Source: Magnaporthiopsis rhizophila (taxonomy: Eukaryota > Ascomycota > Sordariomycetes > Magnaporthales > Magnaporthaceae). Taken from it: a stretch of 64,000 nucleotides of DNA. Under the pieces are notes generated by a model that ran no database searches, was not told the origin of the DNA, and worked only from the letters and a program-made list of their open reading frames with translations. Every line of letters starts with the position of its first letter. Positions within the stretch are counted from its first letter, which is position 1. This document shows positions 21,169-33,264 of this stretch, in pieces. A program made the position numbers and the translations under genes. The stretch is taken from the NCBI GenBank assembly GCA_003049465.1, contig PYSS01000134.1, positions 1 to 64,000 of the forward strand, read 5' to 3'.

Positions 21169-23844
21169 CTAGCGATTCATACTGATGAGGCCCTCAATGT
21201 ACTTGCGGGTGTCGACGCCGATCCCCTGAGCAAGCCTGCTCGCCCCGTCAGCCCACCTCCCAGCGCCGCCCGCGTCGTACGAGCCGCTGACGTCCCTGAA
21301 CGTGCCGCCGGCGCCTGCATCTGGGTGGTCGCTCGCCTTGCGGATGAGGAAGATCTCCTTGGTCACGTTGCGGAGCAAGTCCCTGTCGGGCTTTGTGGTC
21401 TCCTCGGAGCGGCCCTCGGAGTCGCTACCGTCGTCAGATGGCAAAGACCCAACGGACGAAGCCGCCGCCGCCGCCGCCACCTCGGCTCGCATGGCGGCCG
21501 TCTCGCGGCCAGTGACTCTGTTCCACACGATCCACCAGCCGCGACTTGTCTTGCAGGTGCGCTCGAGCTCAGACCGGTCCTGGCGCGTGGCGATGTACGT
21601 GTTGAGCATCTGCGTGTGCGTGTTGAGCGCCTCGACCCTGGACCAGGCGGCGACGGGACCCTCGGGCGTCATCGTCGACGCCGCCGGGTCCGGGATAGAC
21701 GGGATGGTCGAGTGGACGGTTAGCGAGTTGGGATCCCAAACGAGGTCGTAGATGACTGCAAGGCCACCGCCGCCGCCGCCGCCGCCGTCAACACCGGGCC
21801 TCTCAGGCCGGTACGACGTGGAGCTAAGCAACGGGCGGCGGAGCGGGGTAAGCTGGGCGTGCAGCGACTTGTACAAGCCGTCCCAGGCGAGCGAGTCGGT
21901 GCGCAGACGGAACAGGAAGGCGAACATGAATGGCCGGTTGACGTAGACGACGATGCGCAGCTTGTGCGTCTTGTTGCGGTCCTGACTGTTAAACGACTCG
22001 CGCCTAGCGCCGCCGCCGCCATTGGCGACCGTCAACGACGTGGTTCTGGAGGTGCCTGGACGTGACGCTGTCCTCGCGGGGTCGTCGTCTCCGGATGTGG
22101 TCTGGAAGAGCTCCGTGTCGTGGCTCCCCAGGTCCTTCATCGTCTGCGACTCGGAACGCTCCAGTTCGGGGCTGTCCAGCTCGACCGTCACTGTCCTCAG
22201 CAGAGTGCGCGAGTTATGCTCCGGATCCTCGGTCGCCACCGAGTCCTCCTCGCTGGTCCCAGCGGTGCCTTCAACATTTCCCATCAAGCCAATGAGATAG
22301 TGACCCGACGACTCGTCCTGGAACGGAGGTTCCTTAGGTGTCGGTGCGCCGCTGGCGGCCGTCTCCGGAGGCGCGAGTGCGGAATCACTCGCGCCGGTGC
22401 CGGCGACCTGCTCCTCGGCCGGCTCAGTGGTTGCGGTGCTGCCGATGGACCAGTATTTGCCATAGCCCATTTTAAGATAGTCGACATACTTGGCCATACC
22501 AGTGCTGTCAGGCTCGTCTTGGACCGCAGCGCCCGCGGAGCCGACAGCGGGGGACGACGCGCCCGCCCGCTGCTCCTGGGTTTTACTGCTCGATTTCCTG
22601 GTTGGCGAGGCCTGCTTGGCTCTCCGCGCAAGCTCCGTGACAGGAGGTGGCGGTAGCAAAACGGGCTCCAGCGTCTGTTTGTGGGCGGTCGACTTCCTAC
22701 GCGCCTTGGTCCGACGCGTCGAGGTGGCGCTTTCACGAACCCCATATGCGTTCTCGCCAAACGAGTAGATATCTTCCATCCAGTGTGTGAGGTCCCTGAG
22801 CGAGTGTCGCGACAGGGCCCCGGTGCCCAAGAATATGGCGCCGTCTTCGGCCGCGGGCTCGGCGCCGGTCCCGAGCCACATGTCGGGCGCCTGTGTGGGA
22901 TCCGTGTTGGAGGCGGCGGCGGTAGCAGCGGGCTCGGCTTCAGCAGGACCTTGCGGGTCGTAATCGCCAAACTTGGAGACGACAAGGTCGACGAGGCCCT
23001 CTATCCTGCCGACCAAACCCTCGAGCACCTCGCGCTCGCCGCTGCCGCGCTCCTCCTCGCCAACACCGATGCCCAGCTCACCTGAGGCGGCGACCTTGAT
23101 GCCGCCGAAGACGTTGACGATAGGGTTGCCGTGCAGCATGACGTTCCAGGTGGACAGGAACATGTCCCAGTAGCGGCCAAGCAGGAGGGAGAATTTGGTG
23201 CGCTTTGTGCGGACAAACAGAGAGCTCAAGGAAGAGTCGTGATGCAGTAGGAAGACGGAATGAGCCCGCATGAGGTCCTGCAGCAGCAAGGCCGCCGGCT
23301 TGACCTCCCTGGAGGAGTACTCGGCGTCGTCCGACTTGGCATCTGCACCCTTGCTCTTGGATCCAGACGAGGCTTGCTTGCCTTTTGGAGCGGGCAGCTT
23401 GGTCAGGTCGACGGACTTTTGTTTTACCTCATGTTAGCTTAGCTTCAATACGCGAAATGTGACAATGTGCCTGGAGAAAACGACACAAAAACAAAATCCA
23501 CTTACAGCGAGGATCCACCAGCCCGGTTCGAGCTCATGCATGATGACCCTGGACTTGTCCGTCTCGACCGTGTCGACAGGGCGGTCGCCCGAGAAGCTGC
23601 GACCAAACTCGACCATGCCCTGGGCAAGGCCGACCTGGCGCAGACGCTCATTGCGCTCGTCCTGAGAGACGGTCGAGATGGGGCGGTTCCGGGCCCTGCG
23701 GCGGCGGCCGGGCTGGGGGGTGCCGACCGAGGCATAGTAGACGATTTGGTCCTCGATGGTGTCGTCGGTCGCACCCAGTGTGGGGTTGTAGATGGCCAGG
23801 AACCCGAGCTGGGCCGGGACGATGCTGGACGCCGACGACGCCAT
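21169..23844 (-). CDS. ccz1: Vacuolar fusion protein CCZ1
   Basis: Two exons (23844-23506 and 23415-21169) give about 861 residues. The N-terminal longin domain starts with AQLGFLAIYNPTLGATDDTIEDQIVYY, runs through MVEFGRSFSG and ends at EPGWWILA. After the intron come SVDLTKLP, KPAALLLQDLMRAHSVFLLHHD and the conserved block FSLLLGRYWDMFLSTWNVML. The remaining half is low-complexity acidic sequence broken by conserved pieces such as RIVVYVNRPFMFAFLFRL. Ccz1 pairs with Mon1 as the guanine nucleotide exchange factor for Ypt7/Rab7 on late endosomes and vacuoles, acting in fusion and autophagy. An in-frame earlier acceptor would add four residues (VKQK); I prefer the later one because GCTAAC, a good branch site, lies about 16 bases upstream of it. 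Confidence 0.9.
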
Positions 23845-24558
23845 GGCTGGCTGCCTCGAAGGGCGTGGCGGCTGAGGGAGCTCTCAATGAATCGCGTCCT
23901 TTGAGAGAGGCGGATGGATGGGTGGATGGGCGGGGCATGCCGCAGCCAAATGGGCGGTCACGGGATTGCAGCAGTTGAAGTCCCGAAAGGGTGGGAGAAA
24001 AGATCAAGGAACGGGAAGGAAAGAAGCCCCCAACCAGTTGGGCCGTTGTGGAGTGGCTTGGTTGGTGGAGGAAAGTTGCAAGGAGAGAAGGAAAAAAAAA
24101 AAAAGAAAGACCGTGGAATGAATTACCAATTCCCAACCTGGGCCATGCCAAAAATTCAAATTCTTTGGCCCAAAGACGGCAAAAGCAGAAACCCGATCGA
24201 TGATCTCGGCCAGTCCTTACGTCACCCCGCCGTCTTTGCATCGGGCCGTTCAAAACACACCTGGCATTGTCCGTAGGTTGGCCCTGACACGACAGGAACA
24301 TGGTTGACCCATTTAAGCCTACTGTGCATCCCTCCTCCACTTGCTGCCGCCGAATGCCGGACCTGGCTCCGGTTGAGATGCGGGGAGCCGCCGTGGAGCC
24401 GGGCCGAGGAGGAGGGTGACTCAGAATGTTTTTTTTTTTTCCTTTTCCAATAAAGCCTACGGCACATGCATGCTATTCTGCTATTCCCCCAAAGCTCTTA
24501 TTCCGAACAAACCACCTGCTTCCTGTACACCACACCAAAACCAACCAACACAACAACC
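23845..24558. promoter_or_regulatory. Divergent promoter between CCZ1 and the CMD-like gene
   Basis: This is 714 bases between two divergent starts. It contains a purine-rich patch (about 24070-24115) and a T run near 24429-24440. No defined binding site is recognised. Confidence 0.4.
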
Positions 24559-25334
24559 ATGCGCATCCCCTACGTCCCCAACCCGCCCCCAACGGCGACG
24601 GAAGAAGACGCCGCCATCGTGGCCCGTGTCGCCGCCCGGCGCGCCCCGCGGCCTTTACAGCCCCTCGACCTGGCGCTGCTGCACAGCCCGCCGATAGCGG
24701 ACGGGTGGAACAGCTTCCTGGGCGCGGTGCGCACGCGCGCGGCGCTGTCACCGGACCTGCGCGAGCTGGCCGTGTGCCGCGTCGCCGTCGTCAACACGGC
24801 CTGGTACGAGTGGATGCACCACGCGCCCCTGGCCCGCGCCGCCGGCGTGTCGGACGAGGCCATGCGCCGCCACGTGCGCTCCGAGGTGTCCGTGCCGCCG
24901 CTCGACAAGGCGCCCGAGGACGGCCTGCTGACGGACCGCCAGTGGGCCGTGCTGCGGTACGCCGACGAGATGACGCGCAACGTCCGCGTCGCCGACGGGA
25001 CGGCTGCGCTGCTCAGGGAGTTGTTTTCGGACCGTGAGATTGTCGAGATTACTGCTACGGTTGGTACCAGTTTTTTCTTTTTCTTTATCTGGAGCCGCGC
25101 TTCTTCTTCCTTGAACTCTCAAGTCTGACACAACGTGTTATTTCGTTTTTGTAGGTCGCCTGCTATAACTGCGTGAGCAGGTTTCTGGTCGCTCTCGATG
25201 GTAAGCAACCACACTGTCCACCTAATCAACTGTCTGCACGGCCATATCTAACACGCGACATTGTCCTGCGCCGCAAAGTTGGCGAGAAGAACGGCCTTAG
25301 TCCAGATGAGGTTGATGGAAATAGCAGCCATTGA
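24559..25334 (+). CDS. Carboxymuconolactone decarboxylase/AhpD-like protein
   Basis: Three exons (24559-25059, 25155-25200, 25279-25334) give 200 residues. The all-helical fold of the family is visible: LHSPPIADGWNSFLGAVR, then LRELAVCRVAVVNTAWYEWMHHAPLARAAGV, and TATVACYNCVSRFLVALDV across the first junction. The EWxHH motif replaces the ExxCxxC redox pair of AhpD, as in many fungal members, so a peroxidase role is unlikely. Family members act as decarboxylases or cofactor-free hydrolases in aromatic breakdown; the substrate here is unknown. The first donor is the weak GTTGGT, chosen because it rebuilds TVACYNCV. The start has a good CAACCATG context. Confidence 0.85.
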
Positions 25335-26098
25335 AGGAGTGACAACCGCCATGGAGACGTGACACATTGCCTAGATACCTGCTTGGGTCAAAGCAGTGAT
25401 ATAGCTACCAAATATAAATCCAACCAACACGCCGAGCACCACGGCCGCAGAGCTATGAAGCAAACAGTACATTCATTAACCAACCCACCGCCGAGCCCAG
25501 ACCCTCTTGCCTACCCGCGATCCCCAGAAGCCTCCCGTCATTGCCATCCAGTTGGACTCCCTACAGTACACAGTAGATTGGACAAGAAGTCAAACCAAAA
25601 AAAGGAAATCGTGACCTTGTGACTATCCGTCTCCTAACCATTTCCTCGGACCATCCCTAGAATCCAAACAGACCGCCTCCAGACTGGTAGCGGTGCGTCG
25701 AAATACCACAAGAGCAAGCAAAAGTGCGTATACGTGCCTAGGAAACAAGGAAACAAGGCCATCATACGAGCCTCCTGAACGTGGAAAAATAGTCATCTCA
25801 AACAAGCAAGCGCGTGCGAGGTATCAAGCGACAAGGGGAAAGAGCTAAAGACAGCAGAAAGAGAAAAGGAAAGAGAATATGTGCTATCAAGGAAATGATA
25901 GTCACAGGCCGCCCCATACTGTTCTGTTGTATCTAAGGCATGTTGATTCGATCCGGTGTGGGGTGAACGGAGTGCCGGCTCCCTTCGTATTTGTCGAACA
26001 GGAGCGCTCAGGGCGGGGCGGGGAGAGACGCCTCGGCCCAGTGATTAAGAAATGATAAATCAAAGGCGGGAAGAAGAAGATGGTTGGGCGGGCTTCTT
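25335..26098. other. Convergent spacer between the CMD-like gene and MAF1
   Basis: This is 764 bases of 3' flanks with no gene or repeat that I recognise. Confidence 0.45.
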
Positions 26099-27420
26099 TC
26101 ACTCGATCTCCATGCGCGACGCGATGTCCTCGCTGACGGCGCGGACGGGACCCTTGGATGGTATCCGCAAGTCGGACTCGGACTCGGCCTCCTCCTCCTC
26201 CTCCTCCTCGGAGTAGTCGGCATCATCGTTCCTAACATCGTCATCGTCGTCGCCGTCGTCGCCGTAGTTCCCGTAGCCATCGTCAAACTCGCCGTCGGCG
26301 GTGCGGTTCCAGATCATGCCGTCGTCCATCTCGTCGTCAGAATCCGTCGGCACTCGACTGGCGGCCCGGTCACCGAACCAAAACCTTGCGCGCTTGTTCG
26401 CGCCCGCAAAGTTGCTACAGCCGCGCTTGAGTGACGACGACAGCGGGCCGTACTCTTCCGACGAGTCGTCATCATTGTATCCCCCAGACGCAGTGCCGGT
26501 GCCGTGCAGGCGACCACCTATTGAGTAGCCGGCGCCGTCGAGGGCGCCGTGCGGGCTGTGGCTGGTGACGGGGACTCCCCGGGCGTGCAGATACGCCACA
26601 CGCTTGAGCGCCTTGTTGAAGAAGAAGTAGTGCAGCGTCCAGATGGCGCCCTCCTCCTCGTCAAACGGATTCTCGGCCGGTTGGTAGCTGAAGACGGTGC
26701 AGTCCTCGAGCATCATTTGTTTATTGATCAGAGCCCATGTCTGGGGACCCCAGACTGGGTCGGCTGCGCCGCCGTCGGAACTGCAGCTGCGCGAGAGCGA
26801 AAAGTCCGGACCGGCGACAACGCCCGCACGTGTGTTGCCGAGCGTGCTGTCGAGGTTGTTCATCACCCTCTTTAGGTTCTTCTCTCGCTTAAAGTCGCTC
26901 GGCCGCAGCACGTGGGAGAAGTCGTAGTCCGGGTGGGACGCGTTCAGCGTCGCGATCAGGTAGGCAAATGTGCGACGACTCGAGATGTCGGCCAGCGATC
27001 CGAACGGGCTCGAGCGCGACAGGTTCAGGCTGGCCGACATCTCGGCGCGCTGGGGTGGACTTAGGCTTGCGCCAAACTTTACGAGCGAGGCGTGCTGGCT
27101 CTCGAGCGACTTGTCAATGCTCCTGTACAGCTTCTTGTCTTGACCGGTCGACTTGGTCGTGTAGAGGTCGCAGCCACCCGAGACATGGCAGTCTGGAGTG
27201 TCGAAGTTCAGCGCGCTCGTGACGGTCACGAAGTCGGGGAGTGGGAGGAACTAGAAACGTCCTGGTTGAGATATCAGTTGTCAAGTCTGGGGGCCCCCGC
27301 TCGTGCCGTCGACGCCAGAGCGAGACCCGAGGTTGGTCCAGCGTAGAGATACGCCGGTTACCTCGGGCCGCGAGGCCATCGCGGACGAGGGGAGCCCGTT
27401 AGGAGCGTGCGCACCTTCAT
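26099..27420 (-). CDS. maf1: MAF1, repressor of RNA polymerase III
   Basis: The first exon is only ATGAAG (27420-27415); the second is 27250-26099. The product is 385 residues. It begins MKFLPLPDFVTVTSALNFDT and shows the Maf1 boxes: A-box CHVSGGCDLYTTK, then RTFAYLIATLNASHPDYDFS (B) and VWGPQTWALINKQM with GAIWTLHYFFFNKALKRVAYL (C). The C-terminus is a long acidic tail ending RIPSKGPVRAVSEDIASRMEIE-like sequence. Maf1 binds Pol III when dephosphorylated under TOR inhibition and stops tRNA and 5S transcription. The two-codon first exon is required because the frame after the acceptor has no ATG of its own. Budding yeast MAF1 also carries an intron near its 5' end. Confidence 0.92.
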
Positions 27421-29343
27421 GTTTGCGGTTGACTGCCGCAGTTTGCGCACTACGCGAAGCACAATGCGAATGGTGTTGAGCGGTGATTGGAAATGATGTC
27501 GGGATGGACCACACAGGGTGCGCTCAAGCCGTAGCCCGTCGATAGAAATTGAGAATATGCGATTTCTCAAACCCGATGCGAAATACGGGATGCGAGATCG
27601 GCTGGTGCGAGGACCGTGTGGGTGGGAATGCGACAGCGATAAGAACAATGTGGTCGGCGATGGATGGTGGTGATAATTGATGATGGTAGCAATGGAAATG
27701 GCAGGGGAGAGGCGGTCGTGGCTTCTTGCGACGACGGGCAGATGTCGGGGTCGCCTGATTGCGCGATGAGCTCACACAAGTGGAGCGACAGCTGGGGGAA
27801 GCGGGTCGTGGTGAATGCCTGGATCGACGGATGCGGCCTTCAATTGCTGGGTCGAGGCAAGTGTTTGGGCTGGCCAAGGGAAACTAGGATCGAGCTGCGA
27901 GTCGGAGGGAAGACGGAAGAGACTTGGGGCCGATAGCGTCCGGTAAACCAAATCATCAATGTTGAGCCGACAAAGAAAGGAAGGACAGGGCAAGTTCTCG
28001 CGCTTGCGGGCGTAGGTTGTCGGAAGCGGTCGGATGTTTGAGGAGTTGCGGGGGCTGTCGGCCTGTTTGTAACGGAAACAGCAGCGGCAGAGATCAGAAT
28101 GAGGAGCCGGGATGCTGCCGGAACATGGATGTCATGCGGGAACACCTGGCGCTTGCTGCAATTGAGTGGGTTGAGTTGCGGCAGCCAGAGCTGCCATCCA
28201 TCCCCACGTGTTGCAACACACACCACCCTCCACGCAGCAATCGCCCAGAGCTGGGGGCCCTGTCAATGGACCCCTATTTTGGGCATCGCTCTGCTTCCTG
28301 GCAGCATGGCCCCGTCAGCCTGGTCGTGTAGTTGCCGTTGCCGTTGCTATTGCTGGCTGCCAGGCTTCCTGGCTGCCCGACTTTTCGACAATGGCCAATC
28401 TTGTTACGGGTACGGGCTTTCCTCTCTCTGACGCCCACACCCACTCCACTGGGCTCGCACCCGAGAGCGCATGGAATGCGGTCAAAATAGCACGAGCAGC
28501 GCTCCGCAGCCGCGCGTGGTCGAACGCCTCGTTAATATGTTGCCGGTTCGAGAAACCTAAATGAACTCTCGTTGGTTAATTCCTGTGGCGAGGATGCATC
28601 TGGCGAGTGCCAATGGCGGTGGCCACAGCTTCCACATGCGCGCGGCTCGATTGTTCCGTTTGCATGTTGTCAGCCGTCTCGACCTTGGTGCCGTTCGATC
28701 TGGCCGGTATCTGTTCTGCTGGCTCGACGACAAATTTAGTTGCTCAACTCCAACCTAGACGCACGCTGGCATAGATGCGTGTCGATTCTCAGCTTGCCGA
28801 GGTAGCCGGCGCGTCTTCTGCCCACCAGACTCATCCGGCGGGCGGGCAGCTACAAGATCCCAAGAGGCAGCCCAACAAGCACTATCTAGAGTCCATTGTG
28901 ACGAGTAAAGAGAATGTTTATCACTCTCCGAAATGGTCTAGGTAGGGTATTCATTCCCAGCACAGCTCTCATATAGTTTGTGTGGGCACCTCCCCGTGTA
29001 TCGCCTCCGCCGCGCAACCGCGTTCCGCCACATCTGCTCGAGTTTCGTCGTTGCCGGCGAGGCGTCTGATCGAGGATCGATGAGAAGGTGCCGATGGGAG
29101 ACTGGCGGTGGACGGGCCATGCGTTTCACATGAAGCCTGATTGCTTAAGGGTCGACACAAGCATCTCTTGATCCTGTTGGAAAGATAGTGTTGAAGAGTC
29201 CAGATTAGTCATGAACCGTACCCCTATGCAAATCAATGTACCAGGACCACATAAACTCGATATTCCCAGGATCCAAATAGTATCGATATTGGCTATGCAG
29301 ATGCCCTGTGTGAATATGGCAGTAATAGACGCTGTGGGCCGTG
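27421..29343. other. Upstream region of MAF1 and 3' flank of the AP-1 sigma gene
   Basis: This 1.9 kb is free of a supported gene. Open frames on both strands are short and lack any family pattern. It presumably contains the MAF1 promoter near 27420-28000. Confidence 0.4.
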
Positions 29344-30174
29344 CTACATGATCCTCGTAACTTCGTCCTCGACCTGGGGAGAGTGCCCGGGGCTGGGTCA
29401 GTCATAGGAGGATCAAGACGTGCGGGGCCGGCCTGGCACTCTATCCCTCTACGCCCAAGTCGAGGTTGCCAAGTGACAAAGGAAAGCTGCTTTAGACTGA
29501 CCTCCATATCCTCCAGCGAGTCTTGTTGTCCTATGCAACGTAAAATGTTCTTTTTGCTGCTCTCCTGCATCTCGCCGGCGAGAAGGATTTCGTCCAGGAT
29601 ATAGTAGGCTTTGGTGAAGGAGAAGATGATGTCGAGCTCGCAGACGTTGCCGTAATACTTGTCCATCTGCTCGACGTATCGGTGAATGATCTCGAGCGTG
29701 ATCAGCTCGTTATCGTCCGACGAGCAGCCGGCGATGAAGAAGAGCGAGGCATATCGGCGGTAGACGATCTTGGTATCTGGAGCGAGGCCCGCGTTAGCCG
29801 TCATGCGTAACGTCGACATTTGGGATCGAAAATAGGCGGGCGGGCGCACCCTTATACTCCAGGAAGTTGCACATTCGCGTGCGCCTGGCCAGGACAAGCT
29901 GGGTGACGTCCTTGACGATCTTGGCTTTATCCTTGGGGATCAACGTGGTAAACCATTTCGCAAGGCGCTGCGGGGGGATCGGTCAGTACTGCTGTGTTTG
30001 GCAAATCTTGTCGGCCTGTCACGGGAGAAGCGATTTTGATGGGAGGAGATCGAGGCCGACTTACGACCTTGCCCTGCCTTGAGAGCAGGATCAAGTACCT
30101 GGCCGAGCTGTCAGAAAACGCCTGCTCCAAGGTCTCCGGAGAAAACGAGCGGGATGGTCTTACTGGATGGCCAT
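29344..30174 (-). CDS. aps1: AP-1 adaptor complex sigma subunit
   Basis: Five exons (30174-30164, 30098-30065, 29967-29850, 29776-29502, 29373-29344) join to 155 residues, the normal size. The protein reads MAIQYLILLSRQGKVRLAKW, then TRMCNFLEYKDTKIVYRRYA, NELITLEIIHRYVEQMDKYYG, VCELDIIFSFTKAYYILDEI, and ends in QDSLEDMEVEDEVTRIM. The MAIQYLILLSRQGK start separates AP-1 from the AP-2 sigma chain. It is the small longin-fold chain that, with the gamma chain, binds dileucine cargo signals at the trans-Golgi and endosomes. The first exon is 11 bases, the second 34 and the last 30, so splicing decides almost the whole N-terminus. Confidence 0.93.
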
Positions 30175-31600
30175 GACACGGCCTCACATCACCAGTGAAT
30201 CCCACACAAATGGAGATATTGTTCGCGAGAGGATATCGGTCGGAAATCGAATGCCGGGCGGCGGCAAGAACTTTCGGAATGCGCAACCTCAGCAAACAAC
30301 CATGTGTCGGGTCGGGCACCACGGTGGGCCAAGGAGTCAGGAGAGCACGCCAGCTGATTGGGTGGCGCCGCACCGTGTCAGCCGTGCAGGAGCACAGTCC
30401 AGGCTGACCTCTGACGGAGTTCAACCCCGCCATCGATGTGATCGTAGCTTCAGGGAAGTCTCAATGCCACCCTAGATATTGCTGGATTCTCTATTCTCTC
30501 GATGAGTCTAAACACGAAAAGAGCCAAATACCGATTGACACTTCATTCCACGCCCATGTTCCGCGAACCGCCTAGTAACCACGAGGTAGGTGCCGATTCA
30601 GAAGTCACTTTGCACTCGTGTTGAACGTTCCCATTTGGCCGTGGGTAGTCGGGTCCTCATAGGTTGGAGCAAGGCAGTCAGAGACCAATAAAGGCTCCTT
30701 TCACCACTGATTATCACACGTGCTGTCTTGATAATGTACATAACGCTTCACACAACCAAGGGGGTGTAGGGCCATTGGCCCTGACAACCTCTTCCCCCAG
30801 GCGGCCCTGCCGTTGTGGGGGTCGCCGCCGTCTTCGCAGGATAAGCAACCGACAGATCAATACTCGCCCAGAAGCCGACTGGCGGCCTTGACAGAAGTAC
30901 ACCATGTAGGTGTGCGATACGATCTATGCGGGACAGGTGAAGGTGGTGGGAAGAATGAGTGGAGGCCACCCTCAGGAGTGAGCTCTGAGGCTTCGGAGTG
31001 TAGATCGAATCACTTCATCCCCAAAAAGGGTATGGTATGTGACGAGTCGTGGAAGAACAGATATGAACAAAATCAGGTACGTAATATGGAGGGTGGCCGG
31101 AAGTCGCTTCGGCTGCGGGGTCTTGACAGGATAAAGTTGTCAAAGCATTGGATTAAATGCGACTTTTTTTATAAGTGCCCAGCAACAGGAGGCATATATG
31201 TCAGCCATGAGTCCTCGAGAACAAGCTCAGTTCCTGCGTGGTCAGTATTTTTGCATGTGCTCGTCCTCGCTAAATTACCTCCATTCCTGGCTGTTTCAAT
31301 TTGTCAGCGCCGGAACGCAAAGGAACAAAACGAGGGTCCTGCGAAACGTGCGCTGCCCCACTACAGCAGCTTTCCATCCGCCGACTGAACTGCCCCCTCG
31401 GCGGCGCGCGGGCGTATTAAACCGCACGCCATCGATCGGCCCGGCACAACATTGGCGTATTTTGGATAGGGGACAAGAGGATCAAGACTAAGAGAGAGAA
31501 AAAAAAAGGAGGAAAAGAGATATAGGCCAAGGGACCTGCCATCACCGAGTCCAGACCTTGCCTACGGTCATATCAGCAAGAATCGGCGGGTGCCGCAAAC
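30175..31600. promoter_or_regulatory. Divergent region between the AP-1 sigma and GCL-modifier genes
   Basis: This is 1.4 kb between divergent starts. Frames of up to 190 codons occur but are lysine/cysteine-poor mixtures without a domain and cross likely leader sequence. No gene is supported. Confidence 0.4.
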
Positions 31601-33008
31601 ATGTCGAAATTAATTCTGTCGACCGGGTAAGTTTTCCGTGTGTCACCATGACGTTCCGCAACGCGCCGGTTTTTCGCAACTTTTTTTTCCCCCCTGTTTC
31701 CCGCCGACCAACGGCATCTCTTGGCTATGCTTCAGCCACCAAAAACGTCACACAAACAAAACGAAGCGACAGCGAGCTGATTCAACGATTTGCCTCGAGG
31801 GGGCGGGAAACAGAAACATCGTCTCCGGTGGTCCATCAATAATCCGCAAGCCGGGCGCGTACCGCTCCAACCTCGAGCTTACAAATTCGCTGCGGAGCAA
31901 TTTCTTGGCCGCCCAGGAGTACTACGGGTCCGTCGCCGCCGCCGCCGAGGACGATCCGCTGGCGCGCAACGGCAACGGGCACAGTAACGGCAGCAGCAAC
32001 GGCATCAATGGCCACTCCCACAGCAACGGCGGCGACAGGAGCTCGTCGCTCGGCGCCCGGCTCGCGCAGTCGTACCCGTACATCTGGACCGAGTGGCGGA
32101 AGAGGGACGGGGCCAAGGACGGCGAGCAGGGCGAGGAGGAGGTGCTCTACATCCCGCGCATAGACTGGTCTACATCGGGTCTGCAGGAGGAGGCGTCGCA
32201 GTACGACATCACGGTCAAGCTCTTCTTTTTGCCGGCGGAGCGTAGCAGCGACACCGGCACAGACACCACCAACGGCGGCGGTGACGTCCTCGCCAAGCGG
32301 CAGGTCCTGGCAGCGGCGAGGGCGGGCTACGCGCGGGAGGCGCTGGACCTGGTGCTGCGCGAGCTGGGAGGCGCGCCGTCGGTCGACCTGCTCATTGTCT
32401 CGTTTCCGGGCATGTCGTTCGACGGCGACTGCGAGTGGGAGGCCGACAAGGCCAACGCGGCACAGGGCAACGACGACGATGAGGCCGCCACGTGGCGCGC
32501 CGTGGCCGACGAGCTGCACACGCGGCGCGGGCTCGTCCGGCGCCTCGGCATCGCCGAGTTTGGCAGCGAGAAGCTGACCCGCTTCCTCAAGCGCATCGGC
32601 GGCGGCGGCGGCGGCGGCGGCGATTCCGAGGATGCTGCTTCTGCTGCCGTCGCCGCGCCGCGGCCCTCGGTGGACCAGATCAACATCAAGAACTGCTGCA
32701 ACGTGCCGCCGCCGCTCGTCAAGCTGGCCAAGGCGCAGGGCATCGAGCTGCTCGTGCACAGCGACTGCACCGACGTCCTGCCCGCCGGCACCCTCCGCGA
32801 ACTCCTGGGGTCCGGCCCGCGCGGCGCCGGCATCCTCATCAACGATGACGACGACGATGACGAGCAGGAGATGGCCGGCCGCCCGGCTCGTGTCCGTGGC
32901 GACATTACGCCTCAGTGGGTGGTCAAGTACACAGCCGTTGTCCGGGACCGCGGCGTCATCGAGAACAAGGGCTACTTTGCCGGTGCCCTATTCACAGTGA
33001 AGGAATGA
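31601..33008 (+). CDS. Glutamate-cysteine ligase modifier subunit (aldo/keto reductase fold)
   Basis: Exons 31601-31626 and 31814-33008 give 406 residues, beginning MSKLILSTGNIVSGGPSIIRKPGA. The tiny first exon supplies nine codons. Blocks typical of the GCL light chain follow: YDITVKLFFLP, APSVDLLIVSFPGMSFDG, GLVRRLGIAEFGSEKL, VDQINIKNCCNVPPPLVKLA and the closing VVKYTAVVRDRGVIENKGYFAGA. The aldo/keto-reductase barrel is recognisable but the catalytic Tyr/Lys pair is not evident, as in other modifier chains. It should regulate the first step of glutathione synthesis in the cytosol. Gly and Asp/Glu-rich insertions (about 125-165 and 320-335) are simple-sequence expansions. It is convergent with BUD32, 256 bases apart. 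Confidence 0.88.
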
Positions 33009-33264
33009 TGTTCCAGCATGGCCTCGTTGTCCGATTTTGGATACATGTGATTTTGACGACAGCTCTTCTTTGTGTTTTGGGCATACGATCTTGCTTGAAT
33101 TGCAGCGGACGGCAGCAGCATTTTGATTACATTGTTAGTGGCCATGGCAGGCAAGATTACTTCATTTGCCTTTTTGAATCTTCCTAGGGTATATAGGTGC
33201 ACTCAATAGACGAATCGTCCTTTTTGGAAAATTTGATATCTCTCTTATCACATCAATACTAGTC

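Noticed and set aside
31836..32759. 307-codon frame antisense to the GCL modifier gene
   Set aside because: It has no domain pattern and mirrors the GC-rich codons of a well-supported gene.
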